Assembly (NCBI GenBank): GCA_934525845.1
Contig: CAKSZS010000035.1
Span: 1 to 24,616 of the forward strand
Source: an uncultured Faecalibacterium sp.
GTDB lineage: Bacteria; Bacillota; Clostridia; Oscillospirales; Ruminococcaceae
Length of the DNA stretch: 24,616 bases
Direction of reading: 5' to 3'
The notes below the pieces were generated by a model. The model was not told where the DNA came from. It was given only the letters and a program-made list of their open reading frames with translations, and did no database searches. This document shows positions 6,793-15,051 of this stretch, piece after piece (the stretch's first letter is position 1; the number at the start of each line of letters is the position of its first letter). A program made the translations under genes and the position numbers.

Positions 6793-8952
6793 ATGGATGA
6801 AACAAGAAAGTCCGGGCGCGTGACCATCCCCACCGACTTGGACGTGGTGCCCGAAACGCTGGAAATTCTGAAAAAGTGGGGTGCAGATGCCATCCGCGAC
6901 TGCGACGGCACCGACTTTCCGCAGCAGCTGAAGGATGCCGATGCAAAGATCTACTCCACCTATTATACCACCCGCAAGGATAACGCATGGGCCAAGGCGA
7001 ACCCGGACGAGGTGCAGCAGTGCTACATCATGACCGGTTTCTACACCGCCCCCGGCGACACGGTCACCATCCCGCTGATGAAGGGCATCAGCCCGGAGTT
7101 GATGCAGGTGAACACCAACGACGACATCACCCGCTGGTGGGAGGTCATGGACCGAACCACCGGTCAGCCCGTGCCGCCGGAGCAGTGGAGCTATGCGGAC
7201 GGCAGCGTGACCGTGCAGGCCGTACCGTTCCATGAGTATACCGTCAGTTTTCTGGCCTACCTCATCTGGGATCCGGTGCATATGTACAACGCTACCACCA
7301 ACGGCTGGACGAACTTTGAACATCAGATCACCTTTGATGTGCGTCAGCCCAAGACCCACAAGTATTCCATGGAGCGCCTGCGCAAGTTCATTGCAGAGCA
7401 CCCCTATGTTAACGTCATCCGCTACACCACCTTCTTCCACCAGTTCACCCTGATCTTCGACGAGCTGAAGCGGGAGAAGTTCGTGGACTGGTATGGATAC
7501 TCTGCTTCGGTCAGCCCTTACATCCTGAATCAGTTTGAGCAGGAAGTGGGCTACAAGTTCCGCCCGGAGTACATCATCGATCAGGGCTACTACAACAACC
7601 AGTATCGCGTACCCAGCAAGGAATACCGTGATTTTCAAGCATTCCAGCGGCGAGAGGTTGCAAAGCTGGCCAAAGAAATGGTAGACATCACCCACGAGTG
7701 CGGCTGCGAAGCCATGATGTTCCTCGGCGACCACTGGATCGGCACCGAACCCTTCATGCCGGAGTTCAAGACCATCGGGCTGGATGCTGTGGTGGGCAGC
7801 GTGGGCAACGGCTCCACCCTGCGCCTGATCTCGGACATTGAGGGCGTGAAGTACACCGAGGGCCGTTTCCTGCCCTATTTCTTTCCGGACACCTTCCATG
7901 AGGGCGGCGACCCAGTGCGGGAAGCAAAGGAAAACTGGGTCACAGCCCGCCGTGCCATCCTGCGCAAGCCCATCGACCGCATCGGCTATGGTGGCTACCT
8001 GAAACTGGCCTTGCAGTTCCCGGAGTTTGTGGACTATGTGGAGAGCGTCTGCAACGAGTTCCGCGAACTGTATGAGAACATCAAGGGCACCACACCCTAT
8101 TGCGTCAAGCGGGTGGCTGTGCTGAACTGCTGGGGCAAAATGCGCGCGTGGGGCTGCCACATGGTACACCATGCCCTCTACTACAAGCAGAATTACAGCT
8201 ATGCCGGCGTCATCGAAATGCTGTCCGGTGCACCCTTTGATGTGAAGTTTATCAGCTTTGAGGATATCAAGAACGATCCGAAGCTGCTGGAAACGGTGGA
8301 TGTCATCATCAATGTGGGCGATGCCGACACCGCTCACACCGGCGGCATCTGGTGGGAAGACCCGGAGATCTCCTCGGCAATCCGCAAGTTTGTCTGGAAT
8401 GGCGGCGGCTTCATCGGTGTGGGTGAGCCTTCCGGTCACCCATATCAGGGCCGCATCTTCCAGCTTGCCAGCGTGCTGGGCGTAGAGGAAGAAAACGGCT
8501 TTACCCTCAACTACGACAAGTACAATTGGGAGGAACATCCTGACCATTTCATTCTGCAGGATGCCGACCAGCCCATTGATTTTGGCGAAGGCAAAAAGAA
8601 CATCTATGCGCTGGAAGGCACCGAGGTGCTGGTGCAGCGGAACAAAGAAGTGCAGATGGCAGCGCACGACTTCGGTAAGGGCCGCGCCGTGTACATCAGC
8701 GGTGTGCCTTACAGCTTTGCCAACAGCCGCACCCTTTACCGTGCCATCCTGTGGAGTGCCCACAGCGAGGACGAGCTGTATACCTGGTTCAGCTCCAATT
8801 ATAATGTGGAAGTCCATGCCTACGTCAAGAACGGCAAGTATTGTGTGGTGAACAACACTTACGAGCCGCAGGACACCACCGTTTATACCACCGATGGCAG
8901 CAGCTTTGTTCTGCATCTGGATGCCAACGAGATCAAGTGGTATGAAATTTAA
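6793..8952 (+). CDS. lnpA: 1,3-beta-galactosyl-N-acetylhexosamine phosphorylase (GH112)
   Basis: 719 residues, full family length. It phosphorolyses galacto-N-biose (mucin core 1) and/or lacto-N-biose I (milk oligosaccharide unit) to alpha-Gal-1-P and GalNAc/GlcNAc in the cytoplasm. The N-terminus (GRVTIPTDLDVVPETLEILK) and the barrel stretch MFLGDHWIGTEPF are family hallmarks. The Asp in GDHW is residue 313, the same number I recall for the catalytic acid of the Bifidobacterium longum enzyme. VHMYNATTNGW places Val162 and Asn166 at acceptor-site positions. A GATase-like middle domain (VAVLNCWGKMRAW...) and a C-terminal beta domain follow. AGGAG lies seven bases before ATG 6793. It is last in the operon. 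The preference between GNB and LNB cannot be decided here. Confidence 0.93.
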   Translation: MDETRKSGRVTIPTDLDVVPETLEILKKWGADAIRDCDGTDFPQQLKDADAKIYSTYYTTRKDNAWAKANPDEVQQCYIMTGFYTAPGDTVTIPLMKGISPELMQVNTNDDITRWWEVMDRTTGQPVPPEQWSYADGSVTVQAVPFHEYTVSFLAYLIWDPVHMYNATTNGWTNFEHQITFDVRQPKTHKYSMERLRKFIAEHPYVNVIRYTTFFHQFTLIFDELKREKFVDWYGYSASVSPYILNQFEQEVGYKFRPEYIIDQGYYNNQYRVPSKEYRDFQAFQRREVAKLAKEMVDITHECGCEAMMFLGDHWIGTEPFMPEFKTIGLDAVVGSVGNGSTLRLISDIEGVKYTEGRFLPYFFPDTFHEGGDPVREAKENWVTARRAILRKPIDRIGYGGYLKLALQFPEFVDYVESVCNEFRELYENIKGTTPYCVKRVAVLNCWGKMRAWGCHMVHHALYYKQNYSYAGVIEMLSGAPFDVKFISFEDIKNDPKLLETVDVIINVGDADTAHTGGIWWEDPEISSAIRKFVWNGGGFIGVGEPSGHPYQGRIFQLASVLGVEEENGFTLNYDKYNWEEHPDHFILQDADQPIDFGEGKKNIYALEGTEVLVQRNKEVQMAAHDFGKGRAVYISGVPYSFANSRTLYRAILWSAHSEDELYTWFSSNYNVEVHAYVKNGKYCVVNNTYEPQDTTVYTTDGSSFVLHLDANEIKWYEI

Positions 8953-8971
8953 GTTCTCCTATTCCTAAACG

Positions 8972-9014
8972 AACACAACGGGCGGCTCTTGGAACGGAGC
9001 CGCCCGTTGTGTTT
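8972..9014 (+). terminator. Terminator after GH112, possibly bidirectional
   Basis: A perfect 17-bp stem (8972-8988 with 8997-9013) with an 8-nt loop. The following T-run is only TTT, so efficiency rests on the stem. It lies 20 bases after the GH112 stop in a convergent intergenic region. Confidence 0.75.
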
Positions 9015-9049
9015 GCTGTACCCGGCGAATACGGAAAATGAATGTCGAT

Positions 9050-9083
9050 AAAAATGCCCCCTGCGTAAAAAGCGCAGAGGGCA
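9050..9083 (-). terminator. Terminator of the polyamine operon
   Basis: Leftward: an 11-position stem (9083-9073 with 9065-9055, one mismatch) and a 7-nt loop, followed by UUUUU (9054-9050). It lies 19 bases after the nspC stop. Confidence 0.8.
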
Positions 9084-9101
9084 TCCGGGGTCCTGGTCTC
9101 C

Positions 9102-10322
9102 TTACCGGGTCGGGAAACGCCCCAGCCGCATTTTGAAATCCGCATAGCCGAACCGTGCCAGCTGTTCCGGCGTGCCGTCTTCGTGCAGCACCCAGATGTC
9201 CGGCAGGGGCATTCCGTTGAACGTATTGTTCTTGCAGGTGGAGTAGATGGCCATGTCGCCGAAAAGCAGTCGGTCACCCTCCGCGAGGGGGGCATCAAAG
9301 CTGTAATCCCCGATCACATCCCCTGCCAGGCAGGTGGGGCCGCCCAGCCGGATGGTGCACCGCTTCTCCCCCGGCTCCCCGGCATCCAGCAGGGGCGGAC
9401 GATAGGGCATCTCAATGACGTCCGGGGTATGGCAGGCGGCGGACATATCCAGAATGGCAAGACTGGTTTCCCCGTTCTGCAGGGTGTCCAGCACCGTCGT
9501 GACCAGATAGCCCGCATTCAGCGCCCAGGCCTCGCCGGGTTCCAGGTAGACCTGCACGCCGTATTTTTGCTGGGTCGCAGTGATACATTTTTCCAGCGTC
9601 TGCAGATCGTATCCCGGGCGGGTGATGTGGTGTCCCCCGCCGAAGTTCAGCCACTTCATTTGGAGCAGCAGGTCTCCGAACCCGGCTTCCACTGCGTGCA
9701 GGGTCTGTGCCAGCGCGTCCGAATCCTGCTCACACAGGGTATGGAAGTGCAGGCCGTCCAGCAGAGCGGGCAGTTCCGGGTGTTCCTGTACGGCGGCGTT
9801 CCACTGGGCGCGGGTCGTGCCCAGACGGCTGCCCGGGGCGCAGGGATCGTAGATCTCGTGCCCTTCCTGGGTGGAGCATTCCGGGTTGATGCGCAGTCCA
9901 AGGCTCTTCCCTGCCGCCTTTGCCGCCGCGCCGAATCTGGCCAGCTGCCGGGGCGAGTTGAACACGATGTGGTCCGCGTACTGCAGCAGCTCGGCAAACT
10001 CGTCTGCCCGGTAGGCGGCACAGAACACATGGTTCTCCTTGTCCGGCAGTTCCTCCTTGCCCAGGCGGCTCTCGTACAGGCCGCTGGCTTCGGTGCCCGC
10101 CAGATAGGGCGCCAGGACCGGATACAGGTCAAAGTTGGAGAAAGCCTTCTGCGCCAGCAGAATTTTGCAGCCCGTGCGCTGCTGCACCCCCAGCAGGATC
10201 TCACCATTGCGGCGGAGCTGCGCTTCGTCCAGCAGGTAGCAGGGGGTGGGCAGGCTGTGCAGCACTTTTTCGGAAAGATTCGTCAGCCCGGCAAAAGGCG
10301 GGCGGCTGTCACGCACCAGCAT
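9102..10322 (-). CDS. nspC: Carboxynorspermidine/carboxyspermidine decarboxylase
   Basis: 406 residues, PLP-dependent alanine-racemase-fold decarboxylase. It removes CO2 from carboxyspermidine (or carboxynorspermidine) to give spermidine (or norspermidine). Visible landmarks are the PLP lysine in LLAQKAFS (K59), NFGGGHH (226-232) for the PLP phosphate, EPGEA (261-265), and the active-site Cys in AACHTPD (C297). Its start codon shares one base with the stop of the preceding dehydrogenase gene (TGATG), so translation is likely coupled. It is the last gene of the five-gene operon, with a terminator just downstream. Confidence 0.92.
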   Translation of the reverse strand: MLVRDSRPPFAGLTNLSEKVLHSLPTPCYLLDEAQLRRNGEILLGVQQRTGCKILLAQKAFSNFDLYPVLAPYLAGTEASGLYESRLGKEELPDKENHVFCAAYRADEFAELLQYADHIVFNSPRQLARFGAAAKAAGKSLGLRINPECSTQEGHEIYDPCAPGSRLGTTRAQWNAAVQEHPELPALLDGLHFHTLCEQDSDALAQTLHAVEAGFGDLLLQMKWLNFGGGHHITRPGYDLQTLEKCITATQQKYGVQVYLEPGEAWALNAGYLVTTVLDTLQNGETSLAILDMSAACHTPDVIEMPYRPPLLDAGEPGEKRCTIRLGGPTCLAGDVIGDYSFDAPLAEGDRLLFGDMAIYSTCKNNTFNGMPLPDIWVLHEDGTPEQLARFGYADFKMRLGRFPTR

Positions 10323-11581
10323 CAGTCCACCAGAGCCGGATCATGGCTCTCGGAGCGGGGCAGGCCGTACTTGTCCAGCGCGTCCAGATACGGGTCCGGA
10401 TCAAACTCTTCCACCGTGTGCACGCCCTTGGTGGTCCACTTGCCGGTGAGCAGCATCAGGGCGCCGCACATGGCGGGCACGCCGGTGGTGTAGCTGATGG
10501 CCTGGCTGCCGACTTCCCGGTAGCACTCCTGATGGTCGCATACATTATAAATGTAGTAGGTCTTCTCCTTGCCGTCCTTCTTGCCAGTAAAGATGCAGCC
10601 GATGTTGGTCTTGCCCTTGGTGCGGGGGCCGAGGCTGGCGGGATCCGGCAGCAGGGCTTTCAGGAACTGGATGGGCACGATCTCCTGGCCGTTGAAGCTG
10701 ACCGGCGTGGTGGACAGCATCCCCACATCCTCCAGGCAGCGCATATGGTCAAGGTAGCTCTGGCCGAAGGTCATGAAGAAGCGGATGCGCTTGGCCTCCG
10801 GGATGTTCTTGGCCAGCGATTCGATCTCCTCGTGGTGCAGCAGGTACATATCCTTGTCACCCACCTGGTCGAAGTTGTATTCCCGCTTGATGCTCATGGC
10901 CGGGATCTCCACCCAGTGGCCGTTCTCCCAGTAACTGCCGGGGGCGGACACCTCGCGCAGGTTGATCTCCGGGTTGAAATTGGTGGCAAAGGCGTAGCCG
11001 TGGTCGCCGCCGTTGCAGTCCAGGATGTCGATGGTGTCAATGGTGTCAAACTCGTGCTTCTTGGCGTAGGCGCAGTAAGCCTGGGTCACGCCCGGGTCAA
11101 AGCCGCTGCCCAGCAGGGCGGTCAGGCCGGCTTCCTCAAACTTCTTGGCGTAGGCCCACTGCCAGCTGTAATCGAAATAGGCGGAGAAGCCGGCTTCCTT
11201 GCAGCGCTTCTCGTAGATGGCGCGCCATTCCGGGTCGTCGGTGTTCTCCGGCTCGTAGTTGGCGGTGTCCATATAGTTGACGCCGCAGGCCAGGCAGGCG
11301 TCCATGATGGTCAGGTCCTGATACGGCAGGGCGATGTTCATCACCAGATCCGGCTGGTAAGCCTTGATGAGGGCGATGACTTCTTCGGTCTTGTCCGCAT
11401 CCACCTGGGCAGTGGTGATCTTCGTGGTGGTCTTGGGGGCCAGCTCTGCGGCCAGTTTGTCGCACTTGGACTTGGTGCGGCTGGCGATGCAGATCTCGGT
11501 GAACACTTCGGGCACCTGGCAGCACTTGTGGATGGCAACGGAGGCCACGCCGCCGCAGCCGATGATCAGAACTTTGCTCAT
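10322..11581 (-). CDS. Carboxynorspermidine/carboxyspermidine dehydrogenase (saccharopine dehydrogenase family)
   Basis: 419 residues. It joins aspartate semialdehyde to putrescine (or diaminopropane) with NADPH to form the carboxylated polyamine that NspC decarboxylates. The N-terminus is a Rossmann motif (VLIIGCGGVAS, residues 4-14), and GSGFDPGVTQAYCAYAKK and DGGDHGY-like (CNGGDHGY) stretches are typical of the Lys1-like bacterial group. ATG 11581 has AAGGAGA upstream. It sits 37 bases after speB and directly before nspC, the usual pair. Saccharopine dehydrogenase proper is an alternative name but is contradicted by the neighbours. Confidence 0.9.
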   Translation of the reverse strand: MSKVLIIGCGGVASVAIHKCCQVPEVFTEICIASRTKSKCDKLAAELAPKTTTKITTAQVDADKTEEVIALIKAYQPDLVMNIALPYQDLTIMDACLACGVNYMDTANYEPENTDDPEWRAIYEKRCKEAGFSAYFDYSWQWAYAKKFEEAGLTALLGSGFDPGVTQAYCAYAKKHEFDTIDTIDILDCNGGDHGYAFATNFNPEINLREVSAPGSYWENGHWVEIPAMSIKREYNFDQVGDKDMYLLHHEEIESLAKNIPEAKRIRFFMTFGQSYLDHMRCLEDVGMLSTTPVSFNGQEIVPIQFLKALLPDPASLGPRTKGKTNIGCIFTGKKDGKEKTYYIYNVCDHQECYREVGSQAISYTTGVPAMCGALMLLTGKWTTKGVHTVEEFDPDPYLDALDKYGLPRSESHDPALVD

Positions 11582-11618
11582 GTTGATTCTCCTTTATGTC
11601 AATGAAATGTGGTTCTTC

Positions 11619-12494
11619 TTAGACCTGAAAGCCCGGCCAGTCCTTGTCCAGTGCGATCAGGGTCTCGCGCAGCACCTTGCAGGCGGTGGCGGTGGACACG
11701 CCGGTGGTGTCCAGCGTGGGAGCCAGCTCGTTGAGGTCTGCAGCCACGATGTTGGCCTTGGTCACGGTGCGGATGGCGTCCAGCAGCTGCAGAAAGCTCA
11801 CGCCGCCGGCTTCCGGCGTTCCGGTGCCGGGGAAGCAGGAGGGGTCCAGACAATCCAGGTCGATGGTCAGGTACACGGGCACCTTGCTCTCGCACAGCTG
11901 TGCGGTCAGCTCGGCAAGGCCGGTAAAATCGAACTTGTGCATCTCGGTGTGCTGGGCCGCAAACTCGAACTCGGCGCGGTCGCCGCTCCGGATGCAGAAC
12001 TGGTGGATGTGTCCATCGCCCACCAGCTCGTGGCAGCGGCGCAGGACGCAGGCGTGGCTGAGTTTAGCGCCCAGATAGTCGTCCCGCAGGTCGGCATGGG
12101 CGTCAAAATGCACGATGTGCAGGTCGGGGTATTTCTTCACGGCAGCACGGACGGCACCCAGGGTGACCAGATGCTCGCCGCCCAGCAGCAGGGGGAATTT
12201 ACCGTCTTTCAGGATTTCTGCGGCCCGGGCCTCGATGTCGGCCAATGCGCTCTCGCTGGAACCAAAGCACAGCTCCAGGTCGCCGCTGTCGAAGATGTCA
12301 AAGTCGGTCAGGTCGGCGTTCTGGTAGGGGCTGTAGGTCTCCAGCCCATAGCTCTCGTGCCGGATGGCCGCCGGGCCGAACCGGGCACCGGGACGGTAGC
12401 TGGTGGTGGAATCATAGGGGGCACCGTACAGCACGATGCTGGCGGCGCGGTAGCTGCTGTCACAGCCGATGAAATTTTCAATGTTGGGTTGCAT
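11619..12494 (-). CDS. speB: Agmatinase (ureohydrolase family)
   Basis: 291 residues; hydrolyses agmatine to putrescine and urea with a dinuclear Mn centre. All ligands are visible: H108 (GGEH), D131/H133/D135 (DAHAD), D212/D214 (DLDCLDP). GTGTPEAGG follows, and ADLNELAP (252-259) closes the domain. The start overlaps the speE stop by one base (TGATG). Given its place after a spermidine synthase, aminopropylagmatine ureohydrolase activity is a possible alternative or additional role that sequence alone cannot exclude. Confidence 0.92.
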   Translation of the reverse strand: MQPNIENFIGCDSSYRAASIVLYGAPYDSTTSYRPGARFGPAAIRHESYGLETYSPYQNADLTDFDIFDSGDLELCFGSSESALADIEARAAEILKDGKFPLLLGGEHLVTLGAVRAAVKKYPDLHIVHFDAHADLRDDYLGAKLSHACVLRRCHELVGDGHIHQFCIRSGDRAEFEFAAQHTEMHKFDFTGLAELTAQLCESKVPVYLTIDLDCLDPSCFPGTGTPEAGGVSFLQLLDAIRTVTKANIVAADLNELAPTLDTTGVSTATACKVLRETLIALDKDWPGFQV

Positions 12495-13351
12495 CAGTGT
12501 TCCTCCACTTCCCGCAGCATTTCTTCCAGGAATGCCGGCAGGTAGAATGCGCCGACGTGCAGCCGGGCGGTGTAATAACGGGTTCGCAGATTCAGTGCCT
12601 TCCAGGCATCCGCGTCCAGATCGTCAATGGGATGATACTTTTTGCTGGCAAACCCGAACAGCCAGTAGCCCGCCGCAAAGGTGGGAATGTGGGCCTGGTA
12701 CACCCGGCTGATGGGGAAAGTGCTGGCAATGCGCTTGTGGCTTCGCTGCATGGCGCTGGCGTCCTCCGCATAGAAGGGGCTGCCCTGCTGGTTGACCATG
12801 ATGCCGTCGGCTTTCAGGGCGTTGAAGCAGCTGCCGTAGAATTCGCGGGTGAACAGGCCCTCGCTGGGGCCGAAGGGGTCGGAGGAATCCACAATGATGA
12901 GGTCGTATTCCTCCTCACACCGGCGGATGAACTTGAGGGCGTTCTCAAAGTAGATGTGCACCCGGCGGTCGTCCATGCGGCAGGCATTGCCGGGCAGGTA
13001 GGCACGGCAGGCTTCCACCACCTGGGGATCCATCTCCACCAGGTCGATGCGCTCTACCCGGTCATAGCGGGTCAGCTCCCGCACCACGCCGCCGTCGCCG
13101 GCACCGATGACCAGAATGTCCTTTGCTTCCTTGTGCACGGCCATGGGCACATGGACGATCATCTCATCGTAGATGAACTCGTCCCGCTCGGTGAGCATCA
13201 CATTGCCGTCCAGCGTGAGCACCCGGCCAAACTCGGGAGTCTCAAAGATATCGATGCGCTGATAATCGCTCTGCTTGGAGTAGAGCTGTTTGTTCACCCG
13301 GATGCTGTGTTTCACGTCCGGGGTGTGAAACTCGGAAAACCAGAATTCCAT
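12494..13351 (-). CDS. speE: Spermidine synthase (aminopropyltransferase)
   Basis: 285 residues. It transfers the aminopropyl group of decarboxylated S-adenosylmethionine to putrescine. An N-terminal beta domain precedes a Rossmann-like methyltransferase core: GAGDGG (83-88), LVEMDPQVVE (104-113), and the gatekeeper stretch VDSSDPFGPSEGLF (154-167) in the Firmicute form. ATG 13351 has AAAGGAGGAG upstream. No speD (SAM decarboxylase) is in the window, so the aminopropyl donor must be supplied from elsewhere. It lies 13 bases after speA. Confidence 0.92.
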   Translation of the reverse strand: MEFWFSEFHTPDVKHSIRVNKQLYSKQSDYQRIDIFETPEFGRVLTLDGNVMLTERDEFIYDEMIVHVPMAVHKEAKDILVIGAGDGGVVRELTRYDRVERIDLVEMDPQVVEACRAYLPGNACRMDDRRVHIYFENALKFIRRCEEEYDLIIVDSSDPFGPSEGLFTREFYGSCFNALKADGIMVNQQGSPFYAEDASAMQRSHKRIASTFPISRVYQAHIPTFAAGYWLFGFASKKYHPIDDLDADAWKALNLRTRYYTARLHVGAFYLPAFLEEMLREVEEH

Positions 13352-13364
13352 AAGTGCTCCTCCT

Positions 13365-14831
13365 TTATGCCAGAACGTTCAGGTGTAAAATGTCGGGGTC
13401 TTCGGGGCCGGTCATGCTGCAGCCCTTGGCCTTAGCATACTCGATGTAGTTCAAAATCTCTTTCGTGATGCGCTCGCCGGGGGCCAGGATGGGGATGCCC
13501 GGCGGGTAGCACATGACGAACTCGCTGCATACCATGCCCTCGGTCTCCATGAGCGGCAGACTCTTTTTGGGGGCATAGAACGCTTCCTGCGGGCTGGCGG
13601 CCACCACGGGGTCGATGTATTCCTGGCTCAGCAGGCCGGTCCCGTCGGTGCGGAAGCGGCGCTTGATCTCAGCCAGGGCGCTCACCAGACGCTCCACCTC
13701 CTGCGGGCGGTCGCCGATGGACAGGTAGGCCAGAATGTTGCCGATGTCGCCGAACTCGATCTGGATGTCGTACTCATCCCGCAGGATGTCGTACACCTCA
13801 ATGCCGGCCAGGCCGATGTCCAGCGTGTGGACGCTGAGCTTGGTGGTGTCAAAGTCGAACACCGAGTTGCCGTTGCACAGCTCCTTGCCAAAGGCGTAGT
13901 AGCCGCCCACGGCGTTGATCTCCTCCCGGGCATACTCGGCCATGTCTGCCACCTGGTGGAACACCTGCCGGCCCCGCAGCGCCAGGTTGCGGCGGGAGAT
14001 ATCCAGGCTGGACATGAGCAGGTAGCTGCCGGAGGTGGTCTGGGTCAGGTTGATGATCTGCCGCACATAGCCCGGGTGCACGTTGGGGCCGATGAGCAGC
14101 AGGCTGGACTGGGTCAGGCTGCCGCCGCTCTTGTGCATGGAAACAGAGGCCATATCCGCACCTGCCGCCATGGCAGACACCGGCAGGCCGCCGCCGAAGT
14201 AAAAGTGGGTGCCATGGGCCTCATCGGCCAGGCAGAGCATTCCGGCGTCGTGGGCCATTTTCACGATGGCCCGCAGGTCGGAGCAGATGCCGTAGTAGGT
14301 GGGATTGTTCACCAGCACGGCCACGGCGTTCGGGTGCTCCTTGATGGCCTTTTCCACCTGCTCCCGCTTCATGCCCAGCGAGATGCCCAGGCGTTTGTCC
14401 ACCTCGGGATTGACGTAAACCGGCACCGCGCCGCAGAGCACCAGGGCGTTCAGCACACTGCGGTGCACATTGCGGGGCAGAATGATCTCGTCGCCCCGCT
14501 TGCAGGCGGTGAGCACCATGCTCTGCACGCTGCTGGTGGTGCCGCCCACCATCAGAAAGGCGTGGGCCGCGCCAAAGGCGTCTGCCGCCAGTTCTTCTGC
14601 TTCCCGGATGACCGATACCGGGTGGCAGAGGTTGTCCAGCGGCTTCATGCTGTTCACATCCACGCCCACGCACTGCTGACCCAAAAAGGCGGTCAGCTCC
14701 GGGTTGCCCCGGCCCCGCTTGTGGCCGGGCACATCAAAGGGTACCACCCGCATCTGCCGGAAACGCTCCAGCGCCTCGTAGATGGGCGCACGGCGCTGAT
14801 CCAGCCGGAACCGTGTACGGTTCTCACTCAT
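13365..14831 (-). CDS. speA: Arginine decarboxylase (Orn/Lys/Arg decarboxylase family, PLP)
   Basis: 488 residues, the short aspartate-aminotransferase-fold form typical of Firmicutes. It converts arginine to agmatine, the substrate of the agmatinase two genes downstream. PFDVPGHKRGRGN (31-43), DEAHGTHF (203-210) and the PLP lysine K234 in SMHKSGGSLTQSS are diagnostic; a C-terminal PPGIPILAPGE stretch matches the small domain. Lysine specificity cannot be excluded by sequence, but the agmatinase argues for arginine. ATG 14831 follows GGAGG by six bases. A strong terminator ends 34 bases before this start, so expression should need read-through. Confidence 0.9.
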   Translation of the reverse strand: MSENRTRFRLDQRRAPIYEALERFRQMRVVPFDVPGHKRGRGNPELTAFLGQQCVGVDVNSMKPLDNLCHPVSVIREAEELAADAFGAAHAFLMVGGTTSSVQSMVLTACKRGDEIILPRNVHRSVLNALVLCGAVPVYVNPEVDKRLGISLGMKREQVEKAIKEHPNAVAVLVNNPTYYGICSDLRAIVKMAHDAGMLCLADEAHGTHFYFGGGLPVSAMAAGADMASVSMHKSGGSLTQSSLLLIGPNVHPGYVRQIINLTQTTSGSYLLMSSLDISRRNLALRGRQVFHQVADMAEYAREEINAVGGYYAFGKELCNGNSVFDFDTTKLSVHTLDIGLAGIEVYDILRDEYDIQIEFGDIGNILAYLSIGDRPQEVERLVSALAEIKRRFRTDGTGLLSQEYIDPVVAASPQEAFYAPKKSLPLMETEGMVCSEFVMCYPPGIPILAPGERITKEILNYIEYAKAKGCSMTGPEDPDILHLNVLA

Positions 14832-14865
14832 GTTTTTCCTCCGTCCTTGGCTCCGTCAAGCCAAC

Positions 14866-14906
14866 AAAAAAGCGCAGACCCGCACTTTTGTGCAGACCTG
14901 CGCTTT
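14866..14906 (-). terminator. Leader terminator (attenuator) immediately upstream of speA
   Basis: Leftward: AAAGCGCAG (14906-14898) pairs perfectly with CTGCGCTTT (14877-14869); an inner GCAC/GTGC stem closes an AAAA loop, and six U (14871-14866) follow. Only 34 bases, holding the ribosome site, separate it from the speA ATG. It points toward speA and has no T-run in the other direction, so it is an attenuator and not the end of a rightward gene. Confidence 0.85.
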
Positions 14907-14916
14907 GAAAAAATCA

Positions 14917-14987
14917 TTTGAATGCGCGGGGCAATGCTCCCCCGGCTGCTGTACCGGAGACTTTCCCCTTTTTTCGCATGATTCAAA
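14917..14987 (-). promoter_or_regulatory. Compact folded RNA element before the speA attenuator (riboswitch-like)
   Basis: Read leftward, a 71-base element closes with a 10-bp bulged stem: TTTGA plus ATGCG (14987-14975) with CGCAT plus TCAAA (14926-14917). Inside are GGGG/CCCC (14968-14965 with 14931-14928) and a 7-bp stem (14960-14954 with 14945-14939) that needs two G-U pairs valid only on this strand. It is followed by the terminator, the usual aptamer-platform order. I match it to no known riboswitch class. Confidence 0.45.
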
Positions 14988-15051
14988 AGACGGGATGACG
15001 AGAGTCTATATAGCAATTACACTTTTACTACTCTTATTGACCGTTTCACAA

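Noticed and set aside
6754..8916. 720-codon open frame antisense to the GH112 gene
   Set aside because: It mirrors a high-GC coding gene with strong third-position bias, has no ribosome site, and its composition (His/Val/Gly-rich) matches no protein family.
9015..9049. Possible small gene between GH112 and nspC
   Set aside because: The interval is filled by two terminators and has no start with a ribosome site.
15007..15012. Leftward extended -10 (TGCTATATA) as an alternative spe promoter
   Set aside because: No -35 match at any usual spacing; kept only as a caution, because a start here would omit the proposed antiterminator segment.
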